A DNA stretch of 55,281 nucleotides from Saprospiraceae bacterium (GTDB lineage Bacteria; Bacteroidota; Bacteroidia; Chitinophagales; Saprospiraceae), in contig JAGQWR010000036.1 of the NCBI GenBank assembly GCA_020437105.1, positions 1 to 55,281 of the forward strand, read 5' to 3'. Below the pieces are notes generated by a model, which searched no databases, was not told the DNA's origin, and saw nothing but the letters and a program-made list of their open reading frames with translations. Both the position numbers and the translations under genes were made by a program. How positions within the stretch are numbered: the first letter of the stretch is position 1; each line of letters opens with the position of its first letter. Below are positions 25,858 through 35,367 of the stretch, one piece after another.

Positions 25858-26364
25858 ATGATGAAATCTTTGAAGTTGAGCCTGTTGCTGGTAGCAATGG
25901 TATGGATGGCGCCTAAAATGGACGCACAAACCTTTGCTTGTGTGAACTCGGCAGCTATTTTAGCTGAAATGCCGGAGGTAGAGCAAATGCAGGCAAATTT
26001 GCAAGCCTTTCAAGGGCAACTCCAGAAAATGGGGCAGCAAATGGTTACTGAATATCAGGCCAAAGAGACCAGTGCTATTCAAAAGGAAGAGCGTGGTGAA
26101 TTGTCTCCAGCTGAAAAGCAACGTATTTTGACGGAGCTTCAGAACAAGCAAAGCGAAATTCTTGCTTTCGAACAGGAGATGCAGCAAAAAATGGCAGAAA
26201 AAGAACAGGAATTACTAGATCCGATTTTGGATCGGGTGAATAAAGCCATTAATGCAGTTGCCAATGAAAACGGGTATTCCTATATCTTTGATCTGAGCAG
26301 TGGTGCTATCCTTTATGTCGATGAAGGTATGGATGTAAGCGCCAAGGTCAAAGCCAAGTTATAG
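25858..26364 (+). CDS. OmpH/Skp family periplasmic chaperone (second copy)
   Basis: A 168-residue paralogue of the preceding gene. The signal peptide ends MDAQ (about residue 23). The mature protein opens TFACVNSAAILAEMPEVEQM, has a long glutamine- and glutamate-rich coiled-coil region (about 45-125), and closes with GYSYIFDLSSGAILYVDEGMDVS, the C-terminal strands of the body. Such tandem pairs are a constant feature of Bacteroidota. Role: holding unfolded outer-membrane proteins in the periplasm. It is followed by a strong terminator. Confidence 0.92.
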   Translation: MMKSLKLSLLLVAMVWMAPKMDAQTFACVNSAAILAEMPEVEQMQANLQAFQGQLQKMGQQMVTEYQAKETSAIQKEERGELSPAEKQRILTELQNKQSEILAFEQEMQQKMAEKEQELLDPILDRVNKAINAVANENGYSYIFDLSSGAILYVDEGMDVSAKVKAKL

Positions 26365-26390
26365 CATTATCCTCAGCCAACAAATAAAAT

Positions 26391-26430
26391 AAAAGGGAGT
26401 AGGAAGTCGGTCTTTCTGCTCCCTTTTTTA
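26391..26430 (+). terminator. terminator between ompH and murI
   Basis: A 16-nt imperfect stem, AAAAGGGAGTAGGAAG (26391-26406) with CTTTCTGCTCCCTTTT (26412-26427), mismatches being G-T pairs, then more T. The T run ends only about 5 nt before the murI start codon. Confidence 0.8.
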
Positions 26431-26434
26431 AGAC

Positions 26435-27253
26435 ATGGATTTGTTGAAAAATTTAAGTGCCTCTCAGCCTATAGGTGTTTTTGATTCCGGTATCGGCGGC
26501 CTCACGGTCGCCCATGCAATTGCCAATCGATTACCCTTTGAGCAATTGATCTATTTTGGCGATACTGCCCACTTGCCTTACGGGGATAAATCCGGTGATG
26601 CGATCCGCTATTATTCGCTGAAAATTGCCAAATTTTTATTGGAGCAGGAAGCAAAGATGATTGTGATTGCCTGTAATTCTGCTTCTACAGCAGCTTCGCG
26701 GGTATTAGCTGAGTTCTTCCCGGATCAGGTTCATTTTGTGAATGTTGTTGATCCACTGGTGGAAGCTGTTGTTTCCCGAAACCTGAAAAAAGTCGGTATA
26801 ATTGCTACAAAGGCAACTATTTCATCCGGGGTGTACCAGCAACAGCTAAAACAAGCGCAACCGGATCTGGAAGTATTTGCGCTGGCAACGCCTTTATTGG
26901 TGCCAATGATCGAAGAAGGTTATGCGGATAGCCGGATCAGTCAGCCGATTATCGACAACTATCTCTCCGATCCGGGATTTGAAAATATGGATGCCCTTTT
27001 GTTGGCCTGTACCCACTATCCACTTATCAGACAGGAAATCGAGGATTATTTTCAGGGAAAGGTGGAAGTATTGGATTCTACCCTGGTAGCTACAGACGCT
27101 GTTTACGACTCCCTGGAGCGTTCGAATCTGTTAAGTACGTCGCTGCAGACCCCGCACCAATTTTACGTATCCGATCATACTCCTTCATTTGAAGCTACCA
27201 CCAAGCTGTTTTATGGTGCGGAAATTCAGTTGAAACATTTTCCGCTCTGGTAA
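26435..27253 (+). CDS. murI: glutamate racemase
   Basis: Makes D-glutamate from L-glutamate for peptidoglycan; cytoplasmic and usually essential. The protein has 272 residues. Motifs are GVFDSGIGGLTVA (14-26), YFGDTAHLPYG (40-50), the first catalytic cysteine C80 in IACNSASTAA, and the second, C192, in LACTHYPLI. The start codon follows the terminator of the upstream ompH pair by about 5 nt, which leaves no room for a promoter in between. Expression must therefore come from read-through or a promoter inside the end of ompH. Confidence 0.95.
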   Translation: MDLLKNLSASQPIGVFDSGIGGLTVAHAIANRLPFEQLIYFGDTAHLPYGDKSGDAIRYYSLKIAKFLLEQEAKMIVIACNSASTAASRVLAEFFPDQVHFVNVVDPLVEAVVSRNLKKVGIIATKATISSGVYQQQLKQAQPDLEVFALATPLLVPMIEEGYADSRISQPIIDNYLSDPGFENMDALLLACTHYPLIRQEIEDYFQGKVEVLDSTLVATDAVYDSLERSNLLSTSLQTPHQFYVSDHTPSFEATTKLFYGAEIQLKHFPLW

Positions 27254-27317
27254 GCTCCTGATAGCGACCCGGTTGATGTTAAGCTATTCTTGTTATCTTG
27301 GAAAAAAATCAGGAGTA

Positions 27318-27653
27318 GTGTCAATCAGTGAAAAGAAGTTTCAGGAAATCATAGCCCCTTTGCCCCGCAAACACCGGGAAAAGCTGAATCGATCAATGTT
27401 AAATGTAACAGATTTGGAGCAGTGGGCACAGGATTCGACAGATGCGATGAAGCGCGATCTTTGGGTCGGCATCCCCTGGTTTGTCATGTATAGTTCTTCT
27501 CTTTTTGTTTTTGGATTTCAGAATAGTACGATTACGCTATTAGTGATCGGGGTGATCTACTTTATGTATAGTTATTTCAAGTTTGGTTCCTTCGGACTCA
27601 ATCGGGTACGCCGAAATGTTTATGAGGCCCTGTTGGAGGAATTAAGGAAATGA
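27318..27653 (+). CDS. small two-helix membrane protein, unknown function
   Basis: About 111 residues from a GTG at 27318; ATG or TTG starts at 27276 and 27273 would add 14-15 residues but overlap a promoter-like TATCTTGG near 27293-27300, so I prefer the shorter form without certainty. The protein has a charged N-terminal helix (KHREKLNRSMLNVTDLEQW), two hydrophobic helices (about residues 50-65 and 70-88) and a basic C-terminal tail. It lies between murI and a DUF1232 gene on the same strand. I do not recognise the family. Confidence 0.6.
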   Translation: MSISEKKFQEIIAPLPRKHREKLNRSMLNVTDLEQWAQDSTDAMKRDLWVGIPWFVMYSSSLFVFGFQNSTITLLVIGVIYFMYSYFKFGSFGLNRVRRNVYEALLEELRK

Positions 27654-27699
27654 CCGGCCGAAACTTTTGCTGTAAATCTGGCGTTTTAATGTGACAAGA

Positions 27700-28092
27700 A
27701 TGCATATGAAAAATCCATTCCGTAAATACGAAACCAATTTTAGTGTGAATCAATTTTGGCAAAAAATTGGTGCTTATGCTAAACAAGCAGGTTTAAAGAC
27801 TATCTATTCTGCCTTGTTGTTGTTTTATGCCTTCCGGCGAAAGGATACGCCGCTGTGGGCGAAACATATTGTTGTGGGGGTGTTAGGCTATTTTATCTCT
27901 CCTTTTGATGCCATTCCGGATTTAACGCCTTTTCTGGGCTATACAGATGATATCGGCGTTTTGAGTTTTGGTCTGGTTGCTATTGCCATGTATATCGATG
28001 CCGGTGTGCGCGAAAATGCACGCAAAAAACTTGCCAGTTGGTTTCCAAATCCGGATGAAGCGATTTTGAAGGAGGTGGATGAGCGGATATAA
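27700..28092 (+). CDS. DUF1232 (YkvA family) membrane protein
   Basis: A 130-residue protein with the DUF1232 signature FISPFDAIPDLTPFLGYTDD near residues 67-85, followed by a hydrophobic helix. The N-terminal third is polar, then a helix with YSALLLFYAF. The family is widespread in bacteria and without a settled function; membrane association is likely. Alternative starts are GTG 27691 and ATG 27706, which hardly change the product. Neighbours give no clue. Confidence 0.82.
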   Translation: MHMKNPFRKYETNFSVNQFWQKIGAYAKQAGLKTIYSALLLFYAFRRKDTPLWAKHIVVGVLGYFISPFDAIPDLTPFLGYTDDIGVLSFGLVAIAMYIDAGVRENARKKLASWFPNPDEAILKEVDERI

Positions 28093-28176
28093 ACCCTCTT
28101 TCACCCAATCCCTTTTTTCCTTAACTTCGTAAGGTCTCCCAAATGCCGATCCTTAATCATTTATCGAGGAGATCCC

Positions 28177-29385
28177 ATGAAAAACAATCGCCCTACCTAT
28201 TTTTATGCGTTAGGCAGCTTCCTGTTGTTTGCCCTGCTTAGTGCGTCTGTCACAGCAAATAAGGCATTAGATCCCGATCCCCCTGTTGCTATTTGTGAAA
28301 CTTCAGTACTTGTAGCACTCGGAGTTGATGGCACTGTCGATGTGCCCTTCAACGTATTTGATGATGGGTCTTATGATAGTTGTCCGCCGCTGACCTTCGC
28401 CGTCAGGCGCACCGACCTAAACTGTGATGGTAGCGTAGATGACTTTGGACCAGCCGTATCCTTTTGCTGCGATGATATCGGAACGACAGATATCAGTGTA
28501 ACCCTGCTCGTAGTAGATGGCGAAGGCAATTTTTCAGCATGCCAATCTATGGTAACGGTGGTAAATGATTCGCCGACAGCCATTTGCATGCCGGGTATCC
28601 AGGTGTTGATTTCAGATGGTTCAGTTACAGTAGATGCCGTTCAGCTTGATGATGGAAGTTATGACGCTTGCGGTGGCTTATTGACTTTTAGCTTTTCACC
28701 GGATACGTCGGATGATACCGTGACATACGATTGTAATGATATTTTGTGTGACCCGCTTCAGGAAGTGACCCTGTGGGTGACAGATGAAACTGGTAGTCAA
28801 AGTACTTGTGAATCATTTATTGTAGTTTCTGATCCGGGATTCAGTTGTGGAGAATGCATTTCAACAAACATTACGGGCGTCATTTTAACAGAAGAAGATG
28901 AAGGGATTGCGGATGTCGAGGTCGTATTAAATGATGGATTGTTTGAACAGGTTACAGAGGCAGACGGTGTTTATTCCTTTTCGGTAAGTAATGGGGAAGA
29001 GTATTGGGTTTATCCTGGTCTCGATACCTTATACAGCAATGGTGTTTCTACCTATGATATGGTGCTGATCCGCTTGCATATCCTCGGCATTCAACCGCTA
29101 AACAGTCCCTACAAATTAATTGCTGCGGATGTCAATAATTCAGGGAGTATCACAACACTGGATATCCTGGCGATCCAACAGTTAATCCTGGGCTTAAATT
29201 CAGGATTCTCGGACAATACATCCTGGCGCTTTATTGATGCGGCCTATGAATTTCCGTTTCCGGACAACCCCTGGTTTGAACCTTTTCCGGAGGGTGTTTT
29301 AGTTGTTGGTTCCGGGTCAACCTTTTTCGTTGACTTTACCGGAGTAAAGATTGGAGATGTGAATAATTCGGCTATTCCGAATTGA
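28177..29385 (+). CDS. secreted protein with HYR-like and dockerin-like domains
   Basis: A 402-residue exported protein. The signal peptide covers about the first 27 residues. Two related beta domains follow, each with a DDGSYD(S/A)C turn (near residues 66 and 164) and paired cysteines, resembling the HYR or cadherin-like repeats of Saprospiria surface proteins. A carboxypeptidase-regulatory-like segment with TGVILTEEDEGIADVEV (about 235-290) comes next, then a dockerin type I-like repeat, AADVNNSGSITTLDILAIQQ (about 317-340), with a second IGDVNNS at the very C-terminus, which would complete the calcium-binding pair. No T9SS domain is present. A bidirectional terminator separates it from atpC. 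Confidence 0.8.
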   Translation: MKNNRPTYFYALGSFLLFALLSASVTANKALDPDPPVAICETSVLVALGVDGTVDVPFNVFDDGSYDSCPPLTFAVRRTDLNCDGSVDDFGPAVSFCCDDIGTTDISVTLLVVDGEGNFSACQSMVTVVNDSPTAICMPGIQVLISDGSVTVDAVQLDDGSYDACGGLLTFSFSPDTSDDTVTYDCNDILCDPLQEVTLWVTDETGSQSTCESFIVVSDPGFSCGECISTNITGVILTEEDEGIADVEVVLNDGLFEQVTEADGVYSFSVSNGEEYWVYPGLDTLYSNGVSTYDMVLIRLHILGIQPLNSPYKLIAADVNNSGSITTLDILAIQQLILGLNSGFSDNTSWRFIDAAYEFPFPDNPWFEPFPEGVLVVGSGSTFFVDFTGVKIGDVNNSAIPN

Positions 29386-29405
29386 GGGGATCTTATGTAA
29401 AAAAG

Positions 29406-29437
29406 AAAGGGATGTGCTACCAGAGCGACATCCCTTT
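29406..29437. terminator. bidirectional terminator between dockerin-like gene and atpC
   Basis: Perfect 10-bp stem AAAGGGATGT (29406-29415) with ACATCCCTTT (29428-29437), T-rich on both outer sides, between two convergent genes. Confidence 0.8.
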
Positions 29438-29459
29438 TATTGCGAAATGGTTTTTAAGT

Positions 29460-29771
29460 CTATTTAATAACGGAAGCACCCTGAACAAGGATCGAAATCT
29501 CGTTGTGGAGAACTTCAATAAACCCACTGTTGATCTTAAAAGTAAGTGTGCGACCTTCTTTTAACCCGTTCTCTAAAGCACCAGTTTCTTCATTGTAATA
29601 AACATGCTCACCGGCAGAGGTGACTACAATGATTTCACCGGCCTGTAAAGACGATACAATCGGAGCGTGATTTTTCAGGACCTGAAACTGACCAAGTGTG
29701 CCAGGCACCTTAACCGATTTGATCGGTCCTTTGAAAATCTCCTTTTCCGGGCTTAGAATACTAATATTCAT
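29460..29771 (-). CDS. atpC: ATP synthase F1 epsilon subunit, short form
   Basis: Central-stalk subunit of the F-type ATP synthase. The 103 residues cover the N-terminal beta-sandwich (SILSPEKEIFKGPIKSVKVPGTLGQFQVLKNHAPIV pattern with the conserved GxxG and NHAP). The C-terminal helical pair that in E. coli inhibits ATP hydrolysis is essentially missing; this truncation is common in Bacteroidota. It lies 38 nt downstream of atpD. The remaining ATP synthase genes are not in the window, as expected for this phylum. Confidence 0.93.
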   Translation of the reverse strand: MNISILSPEKEIFKGPIKSVKVPGTLGQFQVLKNHAPIVSSLQAGEIIVVTSAGEHVYYNEETGALENGLKEGRTLTFKINSGFIEVLHNEISILVQGASVIK

Positions 29772-29809
29772 ATTTCTGGAATATCGAAATCAATGAAAAT
29801 GGCTTAGGC

Positions 29810-31348
<1,539 letters not shown>

Positions 31349-31360
31349 CTAAAATCGCTG

Positions 31361-31390
31361 CAAAGGTAAGTAATTATGGTTGTTTCACAA
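31361..31390 (-). promoter_or_regulatory. atpDC promoter (TTG-N19-TACCTTTG)
   Basis: On the minus strand: TTG (31390-31388), 19-nt spacer, TACCTTTG (31368-31361), a full consensus match giving a leader of about 35 nt before atpD. Confidence 0.65.
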
Positions 31391-31463
31391 GCTTAACCTT
31401 GTATATTTTGTCAGCTTTTCCGAATGAGATCATGATCTGATTTAGATTCTGCTTAAAAATTAC

Positions 31464-32654
31464 TCAGGCAGTCGTTTTTTGAATGCCATCCAGAATCACT
31501 TTACAGGCATCTTTGATTTGATCATGCGTGATGATTAGTGGGGGCGCCAAACGGAGCGACTGCTCATTAAAAAGAAACCAATCTGTAATAAGACCCTGTT
31601 TCAGGCAGTAGTCAACTACAGCAAGCACCTGTTCAAAACCGGCCAATTCTACTGCCATTAACAATCCGGCTTGTCGGAAGTCAAGGATGCCCGGATGTAC
31701 GAGCAATTCTTTAAAAAGTGCCGCTTTCGCGGGAACGTCTCTGATCAGGTCGAGGGCTTCTATAGTTTGCAAATTGGCCAGGGCTGCGGCACAATTAACG
31801 GGGTGTCCGCCGAAGGTCGTAATGTGCCCTAAAACGGGATCATGGGTCAGGCACTGCATAATCTCCCGGGAGCTGATAAAGGCACCAATAGGCATGCCGC
31901 CGCCCAGTGCTTTGGCTAACAAAAGGATATCGGGTACAATGCCATATTGTTCGAATGCCCATAAACTGCCTGTTCGACCGCAACCGGCCTGTATTTCATC
32001 CAGAACGAGAAGGGTGCCCGTTTCGTCACAGCGTTTGCGAAGCGCCTGAAGGTAGCCTTCAACTGGTTTTTTGACACCTGCTTCTCCCTGTACTGTTTCG
32101 ACAATCACTGCTGCAGTTTGAGTGGTGATTTTTGTCAAATCGGCGAAGTTATTGTAGTCGATGTGGTTGATCCTGGGCAACAAGGGTTGGAAGGCACTGG
32201 TAAAGGTTGTTGGGTTCATTAAACTGGCTGCACCCTGGGTCGAACCATGATAGGCATATCTGGCGGAGATGATTTCCTGTCGGCCGGTATAGCGTTTTGC
32301 CAGCTTCATGGCACCCTCTGTTGCTTCGCTACCGGAATTGACGAAGTAGGTTTGTTGCAGTGAATCGGGCAGGTGTTGATGGAGCCATTCTGCTAGTTTG
32401 ACTTGCGGGGATAAGATGAATTCGCCGTAAACCAGAGTATGCATATATAAATCCACCTGATCTTTAATTGCCTGGCTTACTGCCGGGTGGCAATGGCCCA
32501 AAACACTCACTCCAATTCCGGCAATCATGTCCATGTAGGCCTTTCCGGAAGGGTCATATAAATACATGCCTTCACCCCGCACAATTTCCAAACTCATGGG
32601 AGTCGGACTGGTTTGAGCAAGATGTTGGAGAAAGAGCTGTCTGTTATTGGCCAT
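31464..32654 (-). CDS. class III PLP aminotransferase (acetylornithine/ornithine type)
   Basis: A cytoplasmic aminotransferase, 396 residues. Family motifs: GIGVSVLGHCHP near residue 46, VNSGSEATEGAMKLA (105-119), DEIQAGCGRTGSLWAFE (219-235) and the PLP-binding lysine K248 in LLAKALGGGMPIGAF. The sequence is of the group named aspartate aminotransferase family or acetylornithine transaminase; the true substrate (acetylornithine, ornithine, GABA or another omega-amine) cannot be fixed, as no arginine or proline pathway gene adjoins it. It is divergent from the lysozyme gene across 234 bp that hold a striking inverted repeat. Confidence 0.9.
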   Translation of the reverse strand: MANNRQLFLQHLAQTSPTPMSLEIVRGEGMYLYDPSGKAYMDMIAGIGVSVLGHCHPAVSQAIKDQVDLYMHTLVYGEFILSPQVKLAEWLHQHLPDSLQQTYFVNSGSEATEGAMKLAKRYTGRQEIISARYAYHGSTQGAASLMNPTTFTSAFQPLLPRINHIDYNNFADLTKITTQTAAVIVETVQGEAGVKKPVEGYLQALRKRCDETGTLLVLDEIQAGCGRTGSLWAFEQYGIVPDILLLAKALGGGMPIGAFISSREIMQCLTHDPVLGHITTFGGHPVNCAAALANLQTIEALDLIRDVPAKAALFKELLVHPGILDFRQAGLLMAVELAGFEQVLAVVDYCLKQGLITDWFLFNEQSLRLAPPLIITHDQIKDACKVILDGIQKTTA

Positions 32655-32671
32655 GGATTAGATCTTTCTGA

Positions 32672-32679
32672 CAAAGGTA
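32672..32679 (-). promoter_or_regulatory. -7 box of the aminotransferase gene
   Basis: Minus-strand TACCTTTG, an exact TAnnTTTG match ending 17 nt before the start codon. No TTG at standard spacing. Confidence 0.45.
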
Positions 32680-32697
32680 TATAAGGTGCAGCGCAAT

Positions 32698-32732
32698 TTT
32701 AGAACGGGGATGAACCTGAAACCCGTTCTAAA
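32698..32732. promoter_or_regulatory. 11-bp inverted repeat in divergent promoter region
   Basis: TTTAGAACGGG (32698-32708) and its perfect complement CCCGTTCTAAA (32722-32732), 13 nt apart, followed by a third partial copy, GGGTTCTAAA at 32741-32750. It overlaps the -33 area of the aminotransferase promoter and could be an operator; it has no T tract for termination. Confidence 0.4.
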
Positions 32733-32831
32733 TTTTGAATTGGGTTCTAAAGGAGTCGTATAAATGACCAAATCCAATCAAAAAGTTGTTATAAATTCTT
32801 TAAACTCTTCAACAGGCTGGTTTAAACAGGC

Positions 32832-32839
32832 TATTTTTG
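32832..32839 (+). promoter_or_regulatory. -7 box of the lysozyme gene
   Basis: TATTTTTG, exact TAnnTTTG, 49 nt before the ATG at 32889. Confidence 0.4.
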
Positions 32840-32888
32840 TTTTCTTGCAGAGCGAACACCGAAAATTCTAGCAATCCCATAACAAGCC

Positions 32889-33590
32889 ATGCGGCGATCT
32901 TCTTTTCTTCTTTGCCTGGTATTCATCTTTCTGGAGTGTCACTTCCCTACAGTGCGCATGGATAAGTTTGAAGTGCATGGGATCGATGTTTCTCATCATC
33001 AATCCAGGATCGCCTGGGATTCTATTCAGGCAGCACAGATTCATTTTGCATTTGTAAAAGCGACAGAAGGCGGCGATTGGCGCGACAGCCTGTTTTGCTA
33101 TAATTGGGAGGAGATGGAGCATGCAAAATTGATTCGGGGGGCCTACCATTTTTACAGACCGGCTCGCTCTCCACATTTACAGGCCATTAATTTTTTAGAA
33201 CAAGTGCACCTGGAGGTTGGTGACCTGCCGCCAGTGTTGGATGTTGAAATAACAGATGGTGTCAGTAAAGAAGCGCTGATCGCGGGAATTAAAATCTGGT
33301 TGCTTGAAATGGAGTTGCATTTTAATGTGAAGCCAATTATCTATACTAATCTGAAGTTTTATTATCAATATCTGGCGGGGCAGTTTGAAGACTATCCTAT
33401 TTGGATTGCCCGTTACCGGGAACGAGAGCCCAAGCTCGCCGCCGGAAAAGACTGGGATTTTTGGCAGTACGGCAATCGTGGACGATTGGCCGGAATTAAC
33501 GGAGATGTAGATTTTAATGTTTTCAAAGGAACAATAGAAGAATTAGAAAGCTATTGCATTCAATCGAATGTTTTTAGTTTTGCTTTTTAA
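32889..33590 (+). CDS. GH25 family lysozyme (muramidase)
   Basis: Glycoside hydrolase family 25 enzyme, 233 residues, cleaving the glycan strands of peptidoglycan. An N-terminal hydrophobic stretch (about residues 5-16) suggests export or membrane anchoring. The catalytic barrel opens HGIDVSHHQ with D33, continues with FAFVKATEGG (52-61) and RGAYHFYRP, and holds the catalytic pair D118/E120 in PPVLDVEITDG. The late WQYGNRGRLAGINGDVDFNVF is the usual last strand with its aspartate. It may head a run with the following lipoprotein and thioredoxin-like genes. Use in cell-wall turnover or attack on other bacteria are both possible. Confidence 0.92.
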   Translation: MRRSSFLLCLVFIFLECHFPTVRMDKFEVHGIDVSHHQSRIAWDSIQAAQIHFAFVKATEGGDWRDSLFCYNWEEMEHAKLIRGAYHFYRPARSPHLQAINFLEQVHLEVGDLPPVLDVEITDGVSKEALIAGIKIWLLEMELHFNVKPIIYTNLKFYYQYLAGQFEDYPIWIARYREREPKLAAGKDWDFWQYGNRGRLAGINGDVDFNVFKGTIEELESYCIQSNVFSFAF

Positions 33591-33650
33591 GCACCGAAAG
33601 CCTTCCGATTAATGGCCTCCTTTTCTTTCCCGAGGCACAAAATTTTTAAC

Positions 33651-34181
33651 ATGCGCTGGTATTTGTTTTCATTCTGTCTCTTTTTTCTGGCATGCCAGGA
33701 ACCCACCGCTCAGACAACTGATCAAGTTGTTGAAGCTCCCACCTATGAAATGATTATTGATTTGCAGCGAACTTTGCTCGCTAATCCGGAGGAGCCGATT
33801 GATACGGAGCTGGCCGGAAGAATCGTTGAATTAAGTGAGGAGTTTGTAAATGCACATCCGGATGATCCGGTTGCTGCTGAGCTATTATTTAAAGCCGGAG
33901 ATATTGCGCGCGGTATGCGTGCCTTTGGAAAGGCGATTCAATTGTGGGGTGAAGTTTGGCGAAAATACCCGGAGTCAACCCAAGGGCCCTTTTCCTTGTT
34001 CTTTCAAGGGTTTACCTTTGATAATGACCTACAGGATAAAGAAATGGCCAAAAAGTACTACAATCAATTTCTAACCACCTATCCGGAGCATGAATTGGCT
34101 GCGCAGGTAAAAGAATTGATCGCTACCCTGGATAAAACGCCGGAGGAGTTGCTGGAAGATATCCTGCAGCGCAATAAATGA
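33651..34181 (+). CDS. TPR-type lipoprotein
   Basis: A 176-residue lipoprotein from the ATG at 33651 (an in-frame start at 33612 precedes the signal peptide and is rejected). The lipobox is FFLAC with Cys15. The rest is helical with a TPR-like pattern: AELLFKAGDIARGMRAFGKAIQLWGEVWRKYP and a second unit ending TYPEHELAAQVKELI. Such proteins resemble the YbgF or BamD kind of periplasmic helper, but no specific role can be assigned. It lies 60 nt after the lysozyme gene and 19 nt before the thioredoxin-like pair. Confidence 0.7.
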   Translation: MRWYLFSFCLFFLACQEPTAQTTDQVVEAPTYEMIIDLQRTLLANPEEPIDTELAGRIVELSEEFVNAHPDDPVAAELLFKAGDIARGMRAFGKAIQLWGEVWRKYPESTQGPFSLFFQGFTFDNDLQDKEMAKKYYNQFLTTYPEHELAAQVKELIATLDKTPEELLEDILQRNK

Positions 34182-34200
34182 TCTGATAAAAGCAAAGAAG

Positions 34201-35367
34201 ATGAAAAAACTATTGGTATTCGGACTCTTGATTCTAAGTAGTTTCTCCAATCTGTCTGCCCAGGGAATCGATTTTTTCCACGGAACCTGGGAAGAAGCGA
34301 TTGAAAAAGCCAAAGCCGAACAGAAAGTCATATTTGTAGATGCCTTTGCTGTTTGGTGTGGTCCCTGTCGGCGGATGGCCAGCAATGTATTTACGAATTC
34401 AAGAGTCGGGGAGTTTTACAACGCTAATTTCATAAACCTGAAAATGGACATGGAAGCGGAAGAAAACATGACCTTCCGGAAGGCCTACCCGGTGAGCGCA
34501 TTTCCTACCCTATATTATATAGACTTTACCGGGGAGGTCGTGCAGCAGGTACGCGGCGCTCAGGAAGTGGATGCCTTTATCAAGTTGGGCGAAACGGCAC
34601 TTGGCAAAATTGATCGAAGTGAGGAATTCGCGGAAGCGTATGAAGCAGGCGATCGCAGTGCAGAGTTGATGTTAACTTACGTAGAAGCGCTGAATCAGGC
34701 CGGTAAACCCAGTTTGAAGGTTTCGAATGAATATTTGCGCAGCCAGGAAGATCTAAATTCTGAGGCAAATCTGCGCTTTATTTTGGAGGCCGCAGTAGAG
34801 GCGGATTCAAGGATATTCAATTTGATGATTGAGCGTCGGAAAGAAATAGAAGCACTGGTCGGTAAAGAAGCGGTTCAGGAGCGGATTCTTTATGCCTGTT
34901 CGAATACAGCCCAAAAAGCGGCTGATTTTAAAACGGAGTCTTTATTGGAGGAAGCGCAAAAAGCGATGAGAGCTAATTATCCGGAAGGAGCCAGACAGTT
35001 TATTCTGGAATCTAATCTGGAATATTATCTGGCCCGCCGGGAAGATCAAAATTACCTGAAAGCCGCTCAGGATTACCGTCGAAAAGGGAATGCGGATGAC
35101 CAGGAGTTATTTCGAATATCTCAGGATTTGTTGAATTTCTTTTCGGATAATAGTAAGTGTCTGAAAGCCGCAGAAAAATTCGCAGCAGCGGCATGCACAG
35201 ATACAGACCAATATCAGATCTTGTTGCATTATGCGACAATTCTGAATGATACCGGGAAGCGCGAAAAAGCAATAGACATAGCAAAGCAAGCGTTGGAGCT
35301 TGCTGAACCCGCAGGTCGTGGTGCCACTATGCAAGTGGAGTACTTTCTGCAACAACTAGAAGGATAA
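34201..35367 (+). CDS. exported thioredoxin-like protein (first of pair)
   Basis: A 388-residue periplasmic protein with a signal peptide ending NLSAQ (residue 21). Residues 25-140 form a thioredoxin fold with the active-site WCGPC in VWCGPCRRM and the cis-proline in SAFPTLYYID. The remaining 250 residues are alpha-helical repeats without a recognised family, ending in a TPR-like unit. It is probably a thiol-disulfide oxidoreductase. Its stop codon shares one base with the next start (TAATG), so translation of the two paralogues is coupled. Confidence 0.85.
   Translation: MKKLLVFGLLILSSFSNLSAQGIDFFHGTWEEAIEKAKAEQKVIFVDAFAVWCGPCRRMASNVFTNSRVGEFYNANFINLKMDMEAEENMTFRKAYPVSAFPTLYYIDFTGEVVQQVRGAQEVDAFIKLGETALGKIDRSEEFAEAYEAGDRSAELMLTYVEALNQAGKPSLKVSNEYLRSQEDLNSEANLRFILEAAVEADSRIFNLMIERRKEIEALVGKEAVQERILYACSNTAQKAADFKTESLLEEAQKAMRANYPEGARQFILESNLEYYLARREDQNYLKAAQDYRRKGNADDQELFRISQDLLNFFSDNSKCLKAAEKFAAAACTDTDQYQILLHYATILNDTGKREKAIDIAKQALELAEPAGRGATMQVEYFLQQLEG

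Noticed and set aside
31464..32654. naming the aminotransferase argD
   Set aside because: The motifs are shared by several class III substrates, and no arginine genes adjoin.
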